A DNA stretch of 64,000 bases from Helichrysum umbraculigerum. Its lineage: Eukaryota; Streptophyta; Magnoliopsida; Asterales; Asteraceae. The notes beneath the pieces are model-generated. The model was given only the letters and a program-made list of their open reading frames with translations. It had not been told where the DNA came from and ran no database searches. The translations under genes were made by a program, and so were the position numbers. The first letter of the stretch is position 1; every line of letters begins with the position of its first letter. Shown here in pieces: positions 34,901-47,141 of this stretch. The stretch spans positions 3,661,001 through 3,725,000 of the forward strand of contig CATIUR010000004.1 of NCBI GenBank assembly GCA_949592205.1, in the 5' to 3' direction.

Positions 34901-36985
34901 AATAATTATTTATTCAAATATATGCAACATTTGTCACCATTAATATGTAATCGTTAGTTGACTCTGTGTAAATACAGGTCAATGTAAACTCCATGAAATA
35001 CGCCATGGAATACGAAACGAGAAAGGAAACTCCTATCTGAAACCAATGCCTAAATTCCATCCTAACACACATTAATAAGAAAGAAAACCGACACGTAAAA
35101 TAGACTAATCTAATTGCACTAACAACTAAGATTAACCCAAACTAGGCTTATCTTAAAACAACACCAACAAGCCACAACTTGCTAAACCTAGCTAATTATA
35201 TCGTCAAAGTAAGGAGCTATTTCAATTGTTATTTCACAGTTGTTTATCTCAAAAATAGCTTGAAAAGATTCATGGTTCTCATTGTTTATCTCAAAAAATT
35301 GTTATCTCAAAAAAGTAAGGAGCTATTTCATCCTTTTCTTCTATTTCAATTAATGAACAATTTTAAGATATCGATGTTTTCAATGATTTATAAAGAACTG
35401 GTTCCAAAAGGTTTCTCAAGAACTGACTCAACTGGCCCATGCTTATTAACTCTCCATTGTATATAGGCCCAATATGAAGCCCGTTTAATTTGAATTTAGG
35501 AGACCCAAGGTGATTTTTCGAATTTTGAACTTGTTATTACATTGAGATGCCTGAGACCGTGAACCTTAATTGATTTGTACATAACATAAAAGCCTTGATA
35601 TAATGCAAATTCTGTAGGTGCCATCCTTTACATTAACGACTAGTGTTATACCCGAATGGTTAACCCCAAAACCCAAAGTTTATTCATTAGATTAGTTTTT
35701 TTGATAAATACCAACTCACAAGCCATAAACTAACAAGACAAAGTTAACAGGTTGGACCTAGGGGTGTTAACTAAACGGTTTCACTCGAAAATTCGGCCAA
35801 TCCAAATGTATTTGGTTGAATTGGGTTCAGCTTATTCCGAATTGGATCAGGTTTTCTGTTTCACTCGAAATTATTACCAGTCTTCGGATGCATTTGGTTA
35901 TAAGAACTACAAGTCTGACCCCAACTGAATGCCCGAACATTTTGTAAATTTATTCAGCATTGTAAAGTCAAAGACAACTGCAGTAACATTGATCAGCCTC
36001 ATCTTTATGCACGTCAAACACGAGAACAATAAGTTTATCCTTCTAATTCTAAGGCATGGAGCTCTTCAAGTGAAGTAATCATATCAAATTTCCTTGAGCC
36101 TCCTTTCCTAGATAACATAAACATCATAACTTTAGGCACTAAGCATTAATTTCCTGTTAAGTAAAAAGAGGATTTGCACGCCTTATGGACTGATTTTTTT
36201 CCGTGTTGTCAGATTGCAACCGTGTAGCAGTATATGAATGTGTTTCCTGAATCTCCTTGGTGATTCAAAACATAAGATCATATTGCCCCACTTAGCCAAT
36301 ATAAAAAAAATAAAAAAAATTAATCCTACTTGAACTTCTTTTTATAAAATTCTTCACCAGAGATAACACTTTTTTCGACATTGATATACTATCAACTGCA
36401 ACAACAAAAAAGGATCATAATAATAATAAGTGTATAAGGAGTACTGAAAATGATCAATCACAAGCACACTCCTCAACTAATTTCAGTAAGCCAAATAACA
36501 TGTAAATACAACTAGAAGAAAAAAAAACAAATCAGTATGGGATTTCCATAAACACCTTGAATTGCATCAATTCTGAGAGTCGAAATGCGAGCTTTATATT
36601 CTCGGGCTTTCATTTCAAAAACTAATTTCAGAAGAAGCATTAGCAAAGCAGGAGAATCTATAAAAACTAATTGTTTTTGGGTCAGCCCAAGCCAGTCTGA
36701 TTCGACCCGTACAACATTTGTTTTCATCCAATACCCAACCCACCCATATCCCCAACTATAATATAAACCAAAGTTTCATAGAACTCTATATAATAATAAT
36801 ATAATTATATCAGAAAAAAGAAGTAGAAAAGTGAGCATCAGAAAACTAATTCCAGAACGTGACCCTCACATATTCAAGATAAATCAATATCAGAAATTAT
36901 GATCCTTCAAAATATTGACATATGAGAAATCTCTCATATATCAAAGACTGCAAATTCCCAATTGACATGTCATCTACAGAACTGA
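34901..36985. other. Intergenic, no gene recognised
   Basis: A TAGGGGTGTTAACTAAACGG motif near 35759 resembles one end of an hAT MITE but no partner end was found. The short frames here look random. Confidence 0.45.
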
Positions 36986-36993
36986 TCTTTTTT

Positions 36994-37298
36994 AGGGGTG
37001 TGCAAAACACAGTTCGAACAGTGAAAACCGGCAAACCGTACCGAAACCGTACCGTCCCGTACTGAACCGCTTCTCTACGGTACGTTTCTCGGTTCTAATA
37101 TTTGTAGTTTCACGGTTCGCGGTTCGGTTCGGTTCGGACCGGTTCTACACTTAGGGGTGTGCAAAACACGGTTCGAATCGTGAGAACCGGCAAACCGTAC
37201 CGGAACCGTACCGAACCGCTTCTCTACGGTACGGTTCTCGGTTCTAATATTTGTAGTTTCACGGTTCGGGCCGGTTCTAGCACTTTGCACAGGCCTAT
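36994..37298. mobile_element. hAT-type MITE with internal tandem duplication
   Basis: Ends AGGGGTGTGCAAA and TTTGCACAGGCCTAT. The 8-bp duplication TCTTTTTT is present on both sides (36986-36993 and 37299-37306). Internally a unit of about 150 bp rich in CGGTTC/GAACCG is repeated twice (from about 36994 and about 37153). Confidence 0.85.
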
Positions 37299-37306
37299 TC
37301 TTTTTT

Positions 37307-38394
37307 AGTGAAGCAAGAAAGTCACTAAACATACAGCTAAGTTTAGTGATGCCAAATAAGCCTAGATCAATGATATAATGTAAGAATGCACATAAACATA
37401 AGTATGACACTGCAGTTACTTTTCAACCCAATTGAGCTGATCCCATCTTAGTGACTTTCCAACTTTGGCTCATTCGCCTATTTGATATAATACATAACCT
37501 AGATGAAACCATTTTGAAGTATATATATATGTTATAATTGGAATCTATAATAGTATCACAAGACAAGTAACCTAGAAAAAACCATTTTCAAGTATATGTG
37601 TCCTAACTGGGATCTATAATATTACCAGCACATCAAACAGACACATAATACTTAAGAGGGCTTAAAGTTATTGGTATAAGATCCATCTGCAAGTCCACAA
37701 TCATAGTAGTATACTAGTATCACCAAAATCATTATATTCCATACTAATGCTCTCTCTCAAGTCTCTAATTGAACTTCATTATAAACCTTTCCAGAACTCT
37801 TTAATAAGTAAATGGGTAGAAACTGTCACATGGGCATTCTATATTTACTAGACATATGAACCTAACTACTTAAAAAATTGTAAAAAAGCAAACTCATTCC
37901 GCTATAGACATAAAGAAATAAACCAAACTCTCTTTTTTTAACAGCTATTCATTGCAAAGATTAATGAGAGTCAGAGAATTACAAGAAGCACATTCACTTA
38001 CAACTGGGAACATGAAAACCCCATAAAAACAACCCACTGTACTCGACTTAACTCACCATAACATCACATCAATAAAACCATCACCTACTTGGACTTTTAG
38101 AATGATAAGAATCCAAAAAAACAAGTATCTCAAGACATAATGCACTGAGGATAAGCCAAACTCTTCTACAATATGCATACAAATGAGCTAAATGCTGAGA
38201 TGGTTGGTCTTGGTGCGAACAAATGAATAATAATTAAATGAACATAATTAAGCAACATACCTCGCTATACTACCAGAAAAGCCTAATTGCAACGTGATAG
38301 CACTATGCCCAATCCCAAAGCATTTGAAGCAGCAACAATATATTTTCCAACCAAAAAACTCACTCTATTCTTTCTCTAGCATGTTTAATCACTC
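37307..38394. other. Intergenic, no gene recognised
   Basis: AT-rich, no supported gene. The minus strand between 38220 and 38300 has an exon-like piece ending in a GT donor, too weak to call. Confidence 0.4.
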
Positions 38395-38402
38395 CTTACA
38401 GC

Positions 38403-38941
38403 CAAGGTTGAAAAAGTCGGAAGTCGGGGGTGAGTCGGTCGGGACCTCGGAAGGACTAGTCGGGACTAGTCGGGTTTTGACTTTGTTGACTTTTTATACA
38501 TCTAAATAATAAATTTGAAACTTATGTGTAAATATATGTGAGAATTATATATATTTCAAAGATAAGGGTTTAAAATGTAAGTTTCTATAAACTTTTTCTT
38601 GGAAATGACAAAACTCTCTCTCCCTTATGCCTATTCCCAGATCTGAAAAATCAGATCTCATCCTCATCTTCTTCATCTTCTTCATACTCATCTTCTTCAT
38701 CCTCATCTCCATCATATTATACTTAATTCTATCACTTTTCCACTGTTTTCTATTATATTTAGCAACAAAATCAATGACGAAACACACCCAAGCCATAAAT
38801 CGAACGATTCCGGCCTTCTGACCACCGTTGACCGGCGTTGACCGACTTTTTCGAGCGTTTTTCACCTAGGCGAGTCGGGAGCCTTCCTGGAACCGACTAG
38901 TAGGCGACTAGTCGGCCAGGTCGGCCGTCTTTACAACACTG
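38403..38941. mobile_element. hAT-type MITE (539 bp)
   Basis: Ends CAAGGTTGAAAAAG and, as complement of the right end, CAGTGTTGTAAAG. The target duplication CTTACAGC (8 bp) is perfect at 38395-38402 and 38942-38949. The subterminal regions are rich in GACTAGTCGG and its complement. A TCATCTTCTTC-type low-complexity run lies near 38660-38715. Confidence 0.85.
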
Positions 38942-39369
38942 CTTACAGCATATCATACTGTGTTTACAAGCCTATCTAAAAATGGACTGCCAAAATTAGA
39001 ATAATTAGCTATAAATTGTAGTAAATTTCCTAGTTCCTGCAGAGTTAGAAAAGTATATTACTGAATTGTAAGACCAAATTTCAGTAAAGCGCTCAATTGT
39101 TAATAAAGTAATTTCTGAGGATATTAGCTTTTGGGCAAAGCCAGCACATACACAATCATAAACTTACATTTCTTACTAAAGAATAAAACAGTAAAAAAAA
39201 GCTCACGAGTTAAAATAATTAAATCCTAAAACCACAATCCAAATGTACCCTTACAATTAAACATCAATATGCATATCATATTAAGTAGCATTCCAAGAAA
39301 GAGGAGAAAAAAAAAAGAGAGGATGAAATCAGAATAGATATAATACATACCCACAAGAATAGTAAAGTG

Positions 39370-39925
39370 AAGTGAGATGTCCAGCTTCCATAGGTCCACT
39401 CTTTTCCATTTGAGTAATGTTGATGGTTGAAAACGGCGGAGATGAATAAAGCAGGTGGTGAAACACCCATCACAACTGAAACACAATTAGCAAAAAAAAC
39501 TCTTGATAATAACGAAATTTAGTAATTACTATAACATTCTAATGCCAAATAAATCATGCTTGTGGAGAAACTTGATAATCATTATTAGTGAGAAAGACTT
39601 GCAAGACAAAACACTCGAGGATGTTGAAGATGAAATAAGAGAAAATCGAATTCGATTTACAAAATGACTCACAGATTTGTTATCTCTACTCTTCGTGAAT
39701 TCATCTTCTCAATCATCAATAAATATTATAGGGTTTGTGTGATCTTTATATACGCTCCTTTGTCTTTTCTCCATTCTATATTCTATAAACCAAAATAAGT
39801 AAAGAGTTCAATAAAATTAGCAGGAAGAAATTACCACATTCGTAAGGCAGTTTCCGGAAGTTACAGCCGATGTAGGGAGCAGTTTTTGAGAAACCACTGC
39901 TCAAGGAGCGTTTTGGGGTTTTTAT
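39370..39925 (-). other. Possible short transcribed locus (unrecognised)
   Basis: On the minus strand, a TATAAAAA-like box near 39921 is followed by a possible non-coding exon ending before GTAATTT. A second exon carries ATGAATTCACG and ends at a GTGAGT donor near 39672. A TTTCAG acceptor at about 39478 then opens a frame (CDGCFTTCFIHLRRF...) that reads on to 39226. The exons are consistent with splicing, but I recognise no product and the peptide may be chance. Confidence 0.25.
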
Positions 39926-40969
39926 ATCATCAAGGGGTGAGATGTAACGTACAGATCCGACAGCTATTAAAACTGAGTCTATCGAATGGTTAAGATCAAT
40001 AGTCAACGAAGATGGATGATCATGACTAAAAAGTACCAAAAAATAATATAACATATGCAGTTGGAGCCAACCATATAATATTATGATAGTAGCTCTGCCC
40101 ATCTCATATATAGTTTATCTTTTAGTTGCATGATCTACATCGTCTTTCTGGATATGCATGTAAACCAATATATATTGATGTGAAGTAACACCAAAGCTAA
40201 CTACTAACTTTGCCATTTCAGAAGAGTTTACACTATTTGTCTATTGGTGCATAACCTGGAGTGGATGTCAGTGTCCAAAGGGTTGAGGCTAACACTGAGG
40301 CTCTACTTTTGAGTACCACAGAGAATGAAGATAGTAGGGTACATTACAATAACAATACGACATACAATGCTGATATATGGTAATTCTCAAGGAGCACTTG
40401 TATACTTGAATCAAGCTGACCTATCACACTTGGTTTAAAAAAAGTAGCTAAGGCGAGCACCTCGCGTAAATGAAATGCCTATAATGCACAAAATACTGTA
40501 AGCTGATTCTTCATAACATATTCTACCTTATTAAGGCAAAATCACAATTCACAGAAATACCTTACATACTAAAAGTAGTCAAATCATAAAAGCATCATTT
40601 GGTATCCGCAACAATGTCAAAAGCAATTAAGCAACTAAGCATATAAGTACTAGTAGCAACCAAAGTATAATATAAAAACAGTAATTTGTTAAGCAAAAAC
40701 TTAGTAAATTAGTAATATCTAGTGATTAATTTATATTCCCCAACAATATCATTGCTTTGATTTGGTGTTTTAGACTTTGGAGACTTGAACCATTAGTTGT
40801 GTTAGAGCTGTATAGTTGTTTCAAGAACATACACTTAGTATAGGATAAGTATAGATGGCCTGAATGTCTGATATTGACTAATGGACTTAAAAAACTAGGC
40901 CATTAGAGCTTAGTAAAAAGAAGCACCAAATCAATAGTATAAAACCCACTAATTACATAAGGCGCCAAC

Positions 40970-41090
40970 TCACACTGCCAGGCACCTAAGGCACTGCCTC
41001 ACACTGCCTGGCGCCTAAGGCACCGCCTCACACTACCTGGCGCCTAAGGCACCGCCTCACACTACCTGGCTCCTAGACACCATATCAACT
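40970..41090 (+). repeat. 29-bp minisatellite, 4 units
   Basis: The unit CACACTGCCTGGCGCCTAAG plus GCACCGCCT is repeated about four times with small changes. Each unit holds the palindrome GGCGCC; the block is GC-rich in AT-rich surroundings. Confidence 0.9.
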
Positions 41091-42951
41091 TATCAAGTAT
41101 GACAGTATAGTCTTAGACTTCATGTGTTTACCTTATCCAAAAGCAAAAGTACATTCATACTACTTGATTTGTTTGCCTAAGAAAAACCGTAACTCAACCC
41201 TCTAATTGTACTTTAGAGGTATTTAGAACAAACAGCTAACAGCATCAGTAATTTGTACAAATGATATTGGACTACTTTGCTTGAAAATTGCCACATTAAT
41301 TAACTGATACTTACTGTGGGCACCTCCAGTATCCCTTTCTTCATTTCCAATCATCAATTCCAACTCTCATTGGCCCCTCCGCTTTGCATTTCCTACACCG
41401 TATAAATCTCGAGAAATTTAAGAGCTTGCACCTGCAATAATATCAAGGAACATTTACGTAGTTAAAGATACAATCATTAAGTCATCTTTAAGTACTAAAC
41501 TGAGATGCATCAAGCGACTCATCAAATAAATAAAAACAAGAACTTGAATAACTTTCATCTTTGTATAGATTAGTCGTATATGTCATAACTGCATACAGAA
41601 ATTCAGAATAAAAAAAGTTAATATGGAATTTACTAGTACTAAACTTCTTTGGTTTTAAATACAATGATAGAATCAGCAAGAACGGGCTGCATTTCGCCCT
41701 TAATGGGTATAACAGTACTAATAAATGGTCAGCTCACTTTTTATTTAAACAGGAAGTATGAGCGAGTGCCAAAAGTGGTCTGAACATGATGTAGAATAGT
41801 CAAATTCATAAAATTAGCAGCATGCTGACAGAAAAAAAGAAGGAAAAGAATTTTTATATTACCACATAACCTCGTAAAATCTTGTTGAACTTACTGAGGA
41901 CAATTCTAATCGGCTTTTTTCATTTCAACATCTTCTATACCAGAATTTAAAGGATCATCTTTGTTATATTCATGACATATATTATTTTAGCATAATTCAA
42001 GAAATTCCACCTGCAGAAGGTTGATGAAGTTATTTATCAATATAGAATAGATATGAACCAAAAAACTGTCAGCAAACAGTGAAAGAAGTCAAAGAACTTA
42101 TCTAAATGCAGCGGTCAGTGAATTGTTTAAATCCCATACGGCACTAAATTCTTCTATTTAACTAAGTTGAAAATAACATCACATTATATGTGAATAAAGA
42201 TATAAATCTCTGTAGCAAGCACCATATATAAACATTGTAAGGTACAAAATTTCATATTAAACAATCTCATTCATCATTCTAAGTTACTACTGCTGAAAAG
42301 CTATAGATTTTGCACAAAGGTATTTGATATCAAAAAGAACATAAGAGCTATTGACATGATTCATGGGGTTGCATGTATTAAAAAGGATCGAGCGACTTTA
42401 ATCCCGTTTGACCCGTTCCCTATCAGCTAATTTTTTTAAATATGACTCGTTTGAGATAGAAGACAGCCCAAATTGATCCATTTACAAATAAATGTGAAAC
42501 TGCACCTCTAATCAATATGAAGAAACTTTAGAACATACTCACATGTCAACATTCCGAGACAGCTCCTGTTAGAAAATTTAGAAGATTGAACCTTCCGAGC
42601 AACTAATGCAGCTGGCTTTTGTAATTCAGGGTTTAATTTAGTGTCACTCAGCTCTGTCAACTCCAAAAGCAATTTTCTGGCAGATGCTTCAATAAGTTAT
42701 GCCACTGAGAAAGAAGATACCCATGGCAATAACAATGTGGCACCTGTATATGATAATTCTCAAGGAGCACTTGTATCCTTGAATAAAGCTGAACTATCAC
42801 ATGCTCACAAGCAAACTCTCCTTCACTGATAAGGGTACCTTTTTGTAGAAATGGAGGACAACTTCCAGTTTCAATATCAGAGGTTCATTTTACCCGTCTC
42901 TTTATAATAATCATCATATATCCATGAAAGCTTTTCAGCAGAAAGGTGATC
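41091..42951. other. 3' flank of PPR gene, no gene recognised
   Basis: About 42751-42801 repeats 40380-40435 with changes (TTCTCAAGGAGCACTTGTAT). Near 42400-42490 are GACCCGTT/GACCCA motifs like those in PLD introns, probably MITE remains. A short minus-strand frame near 42480-42690 has protein-like content but is stopped upstream. Confidence 0.4.
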
Positions 42952-45900
42952 TTAGCTTGCTACCATCGAAGATATTTTCTGTTCACAAAAATCTTCAGCA
43001 TGAACATAAGATTCGTTACCTAGGACGTACTCTTCATCCTTCATTGGTGCTTTCAATTCTTTCAACAGTGCATATATTTCATTTGAACTTGAATGGGACT
43101 CATCCCCAGAAACAAATAAGTGCGTACTCTGTCCCAACTTGATCCAACTACATCCAGGATGCTTTCTAACATTCTTCTCTTTCATTTCCCTTCTAACAAA
43201 GTTCACTCGGTCCCAACGCCCTGAAGCTGCATATATATTAGAAAGCAATACAAAAGAAGCAGAACTTTCGGGCTCCAAATTAGAGAGCTCTTCACTCGCA
43301 CGTTTTCCTCTTCTTTCATCGCCATGTATTCTACAAGCCCCAAGAAATGTTGCCCAAATCATAGCATTTGGTTTAAATTCTAATTTTTCAATGAATTCCT
43401 CGGCCTCCTTGAGATAACCCCACCTCCCAAGAAGATCGATCATACATGAAATATGATCAATACGCGGTTGAATCTTGTGGTAATTAATCATAGAATCGAA
43501 TATATGCCGTCCTTGAGATACTTTTCCTGCATGACTACAAGCAGTGAGTACTCCAAGAAATGTGACATCATCAGGCTTTATGTTTGACTCCTTCATTTCA
43601 CTAAAAATTTGTAATGCATTCTCAGCATACCCATTTTTTGCAAAACCGACTATCATCGAGTTCCATGTGATAACATCTTTTTTGTTAATTATTTCCTTAA
43701 AGACTCGGGTCGAACTTGCAATATCCCCACATTTAGCATACATGTCCACAAGACCACTGCAAGTCAACTCATCCGAGTCAAAACCCGTGTGGAAAACAAG
43801 CGAGTGAATCACGTGGCCATCTTGTAAAGATGCCAAGGTGGCACATGCTTTAAGGCTGCTAACAAATGTTGCCTGATCTGGCATTGAATTATTTTTCCTC
43901 ATTTCTTGGTATATTTCCAGCGCCTTCTCACTGCAATTATTTTGAGCAAGTCCTGATAAAACTGCAGTCCATAGAACCGTGCTTTTAGGGTTTCCAAGTT
44001 CTGAGAAGACAACCATTGCATCTTGTGGAACCCGTGAGTTAAAATACATGCCCAGAAGAGATACCGCCAAGAATTCATCATCATAAGAGAAACCGTGTTT
44101 GATCACTAAATTGTGAACTTGTCTACCAAGATTTAATTTGGATGGTTCAGTGCAGCCATCGAGTAAGCATGCTAATGTAACCTCTGAAGGATTTAAATCG
44201 CAAAATAGCATTTCTATAAACAGACTTACAGCTATTGTAATCGAGTTTTGAACATACCCACTGATTAAAGCATTAGTAGAAGCTACACTTTTCTCTGGCA
44301 TGGAACAGAAAACTTTATGTGCATTCGCTATGATCCCGCATTTGGAATACATATCTAGAAGAGAGCTACCAGCATAAAGGGTGGTTTCCATATTATATTT
44401 GACCAAAAGGGAATGCAATTGTGTTCCTTTGGTGAGAGATTGAATACTTGCACAAGCACTGAGTATACTAGCAAAGCATACCTCATCAGGGGTAATCCCC
44501 ACTGATCTCATCCTCTGAAACATGCAAAAAGCCTCGTCTTCTTCTTCTTCTTGCACCAACCCGACTATCATTGCATTCCAAGAAACGTTATCTCGATTCT
44601 TTATCATGCTAAACAGTTTTCTAGCATCCTGTAAGGAACTGGACTTTGCATACATATCTACCAATGCATTTACAACAAATAAGTTAGTGCTAAAATTGTT
44701 TTTAATAATATGTGAATGCAACTGTTTCCCCATTTCGATACTTTTCAAAGAAGCAGATGCGCTCAAAACACTGGTGTAAGTGAACTCATCGGGTAGGAAA
44801 CCAAAATGTTTCATGCTTGTGAATAGATCAATTACTTCATCAGCATTTCTATTTTGTGCATAACCTCCCAACATTGTATTCCATAAAACAACATTCTTGT
44901 CATCTAATTCATTAAACACACTCCTAGCAGACACCATTTCTTGACACTTTGCATACATATTGATTAAGGAACTTCCAACATAAACATTGGAATACAACCC
45001 GTCTTTGGTTGCATGGGCATGAACTTGTGAACCACAATTGGGATCAAATGTGCTTGCAATTGCACTGAGAACACTTCCTAAAGTAGATCTTGTTGGTTTG
45101 ACCCCGTATCTAGTCATACTCTTAAAATAATCAATAGCTGTATCATAATAACCATCCCGAGCATGCCCCGAGATCATGACATTCCATGCTACAACATTTG
45201 GATCACGCATTTGGTCGAACAAACGACGTGCATCGTCAAAATGTCCTGACTCAACACACGCGCTTATAACAGTTACAAATGCTACTTGGTCTGGTATATG
45301 GCCAAGTTTCAACATATCTTTGAATAATCTAATCGCCTTATCAGAACAACCGACCTGAACATAACCAGCAATCATCGCAGTCCAAGAAACTGTATCTGAG
45401 CTTACAGACCCATCGAATTTCTTCGACGCATCATCAACAAAACCACATTTCGCATACATGTCAATAAGTGACCCTTCACAGAATGAATCACACATGAATC
45501 CGGTTTTAATAACATGACAATGCACTAGTCTACCCAACACAATATCCATCAATCTTGCACAAACTGATAAAACAATCGCGTAAGTAAACTGATTAGGATA
45601 CACTCTCTCCAAAGAAGCCTGCATAAACCCGAAGAGTTGTACAACATGTTCCAACATCCCACGCCTAGAGTACATGGATAGAATCGAGTTCCAAGCCAAT
45701 GTATCTCTTTGTTCCAACCGACGAAAAGCTTTTTCAGCAAAGACAATGTTGCCACATTTGGCGTGCAAATCAACAATGGCATTGCCAAGTCTTCCTTTGG
45801 AATCAAACCCAAGTGTTAAACTTTGGGCATGGATGAGATTAACAGCTCTGGAAGCAAGTTTGATTCTTTGAGGCATTTCGTCGAACAGTCGGCGGGACTG

Positions 45901-46029
45901 AATTTGTTTGCAGTGTTGAAGACATATTGTCAAAAGACGAGAGTATGCTTGTTCTTGGTGATTGGTTAATTGTTGTTTTACATTAATGGAAAACGTTCGC
46001 TTGATGTAAGATAGTTGGTGACACATCAT
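42952..46029 (-). CDS. PLS-class pentatricopeptide repeat protein, E subgroup
   Basis: Intronless, 1025 residues from the ATG at 46029 (the frame extends three codons upstream but those lack an ATG). PPR proteins of this class bind organelle transcripts and direct C-to-U editing. Seen: an N-terminus rich in S, T, K, R and Q and poor in acids, fitting organelle targeting; a long array of PPR motifs with signatures such as SLIDMYAKCG, WNAMIVGLVQ and PDEVTFLGVL; and a C-terminal E region (IWATFLGACRIHG, then VLLSNIYAASGRWD and KHPGCSWIKLG). The chain ends about 50 residues later without a DYW deaminase domain, so editing would need a partner deaminase. Length and layout resemble Arabidopsis At3g09040 (a mitochondrial protein from memory); orthology is not shown. 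No breaks. Confidence 0.92.
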   Translation of the reverse strand: MMCHQLSYIKRTFSINVKQQLTNHQEQAYSRLLTICLQHCKQIQSRRLFDEMPQRIKLASRAVNLIHAQSLTLGFDSKGRLGNAIVDLHAKCGNIVFAEKAFRRLEQRDTLAWNSILSMYSRRGMLEHVVQLFGFMQASLERVYPNQFTYAIVLSVCARLMDIVLGRLVHCHVIKTGFMCDSFCEGSLIDMYAKCGFVDDASKKFDGSVSSDTVSWTAMIAGYVQVGCSDKAIRLFKDMLKLGHIPDQVAFVTVISACVESGHFDDARRLFDQMRDPNVVAWNVMISGHARDGYYDTAIDYFKSMTRYGVKPTRSTLGSVLSAIASTFDPNCGSQVHAHATKDGLYSNVYVGSSLINMYAKCQEMVSARSVFNELDDKNVVLWNTMLGGYAQNRNADEVIDLFTSMKHFGFLPDEFTYTSVLSASASLKSIEMGKQLHSHIIKNNFSTNLFVVNALVDMYAKSSSLQDARKLFSMIKNRDNVSWNAMIVGLVQEEEEDEAFCMFQRMRSVGITPDEVCFASILSACASIQSLTKGTQLHSLLVKYNMETTLYAGSSLLDMYSKCGIIANAHKVFCSMPEKSVASTNALISGYVQNSITIAVSLFIEMLFCDLNPSEVTLACLLDGCTEPSKLNLGRQVHNLVIKHGFSYDDEFLAVSLLGMYFNSRVPQDAMVVFSELGNPKSTVLWTAVLSGLAQNNCSEKALEIYQEMRKNNSMPDQATFVSSLKACATLASLQDGHVIHSLVFHTGFDSDELTCSGLVDMYAKCGDIASSTRVFKEIINKKDVITWNSMIVGFAKNGYAENALQIFSEMKESNIKPDDVTFLGVLTACSHAGKVSQGRHIFDSMINYHKIQPRIDHISCMIDLLGRWGYLKEAEEFIEKLEFKPNAMIWATFLGACRIHGDERRGKRASEELSNLEPESSASFVLLSNIYAASGRWDRVNFVRREMKEKNVRKHPGCSWIKLGQSTHLFVSGDESHSSSNEIYALLKELKAPMKDEEYVLGNESYVHAEDFCEQKISSMVAS

Positions 46030-46260
46030 CGGGCCCAAATTTATAACATTGTGTGCCTGGTGAGGTGGGTTTCACTTGTGGATGTCGAGAACAGCAGAAA
46101 TGGCTACAGTGGTGACATTGATCGGAGAGTTTGCCAAAGCGAGTAGATGACACGATCATATACTGATGGAGAAAAAATACAGACAGAGGAAATCAAGGTC
46201 GACTTTTGTGTTTCATTTGTGTGTTTGCAGGTTTCTTTTTTCACTTTCCAAGAGCCAAGG
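46030..46260 (-). promoter_or_regulatory. 5' leader/promoter region of PPR gene
   Basis: Upstream of the PPR start; contains no other frame. No clear TATA box. Confidence 0.35.
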
Positions 46261-46372
46261 CAACTTTTTTATTTTGGCTTTTTAAATATGGCCCCTAAAT
46301 TTTGAAAAAATGTTCATTTGACTTGTGGATTTGTACATTTGGTACATGTAAAAGTGCAATTGACACCGGCTA

Positions 46373-46491
46373 GTGATATTTTCATTGTGAATTTTGATAA
46401 ATTCACTATAATTATGCATAAAGTAGTTGTATAATACATACAATTGATGCACAGTTATGATGGATTTATCAAAATTTATGGTGGAAATATC
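46373..46491. mobile_element. Palindromic MITE or foldback remnant (about 119 bp)
   Basis: The two halves are diverged inverted repeats: TGATATTTTCATTGTGAATT at left and TTGATATTTCCACCATAAAT as the complement of the right half, both followed by TTTGATAAAT. No clear target duplication. Confidence 0.6.
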
Positions 46492-46801
46492 AACACCCAT
46501 TTAAATCAGTTATGTTGGACATCTCCATGACAAACTCCGTACGAAAGGAGTCCGTAAAAAAGTAATCGTCAAATGGTTGTACTGCCGGTACATTTATCAA
46601 AGCATGGTGAGATTGACAATCCATTCAGACAAGTTTCCGAAAGAATATGGAAAAGCTTTTAAGTGCGTGCCTCTTTTCTTTTAATTTTGTTGGACATTAA
46701 TTTTATACATATATATTTTTTAGGATTCGTCTATAAGACTATAATGTTGACATCACAATTGAATTGTACAGTTAATTAATCAAAATATATATAAAATTAT
46801 A

Positions 46802-47138
46802 GGGCGCGTTTAGTTACGTTAAAATTCCTCATTTTTCCTTTTCTGCTTTTTTAGGAAATGCGGGGAGTGTTTCATTATTTAGAATTGCATTGAAAACATA
46901 GAAAGTACGTTCATATATAAGGGATGGAGTTTTTCTTTTTCAAGAAATATGAGAAATGGAAATTTGAAAAACCATCAAAAATGATTTTCAAATTTTTAGT
47001 TATAAAAGGGAAACTAGCGATTTTCCCTTTTTATAAAAGTTTTTTGAAAAATTCAGATTTGAACACGTTTTCAATTTTTCTAGTTTTCTTAAAAAATTTA
47101 TCGAAAAGTGTGAGAGTTTTCTGTAAATAAACGTACCC
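46802..47138. mobile_element. Tourist/Harbinger-like MITE (337 bp)
   Basis: The left end is GGGCGCGTTTAGTTACGT and the complement of the right end GGGTACGTTTATTTACAG. It is flanked by ATA on both sides, near the usual TWA target of PIF/Harbinger elements. The interior is AT-rich with AAATTTTT-type runs. Confidence 0.65.
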
Positions 47139-47141
47139 ATA

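Noticed and set aside
35759..35950. Complete hAT MITE
   Set aside because: Only a TAGGGGTGTTAAC-type end is seen; the other end and duplication are missing.
42480..42830. Extra exon or gene downstream of the PPR gene
   Set aside because: The minus-strand stretch looks protein-like but is closed by a stop and has no convincing acceptor; the plus-strand frame there is a shadow.
46030..46038. PPR start at 46038
   Set aside because: The codon there is TTG; the first ATG is at 46029.
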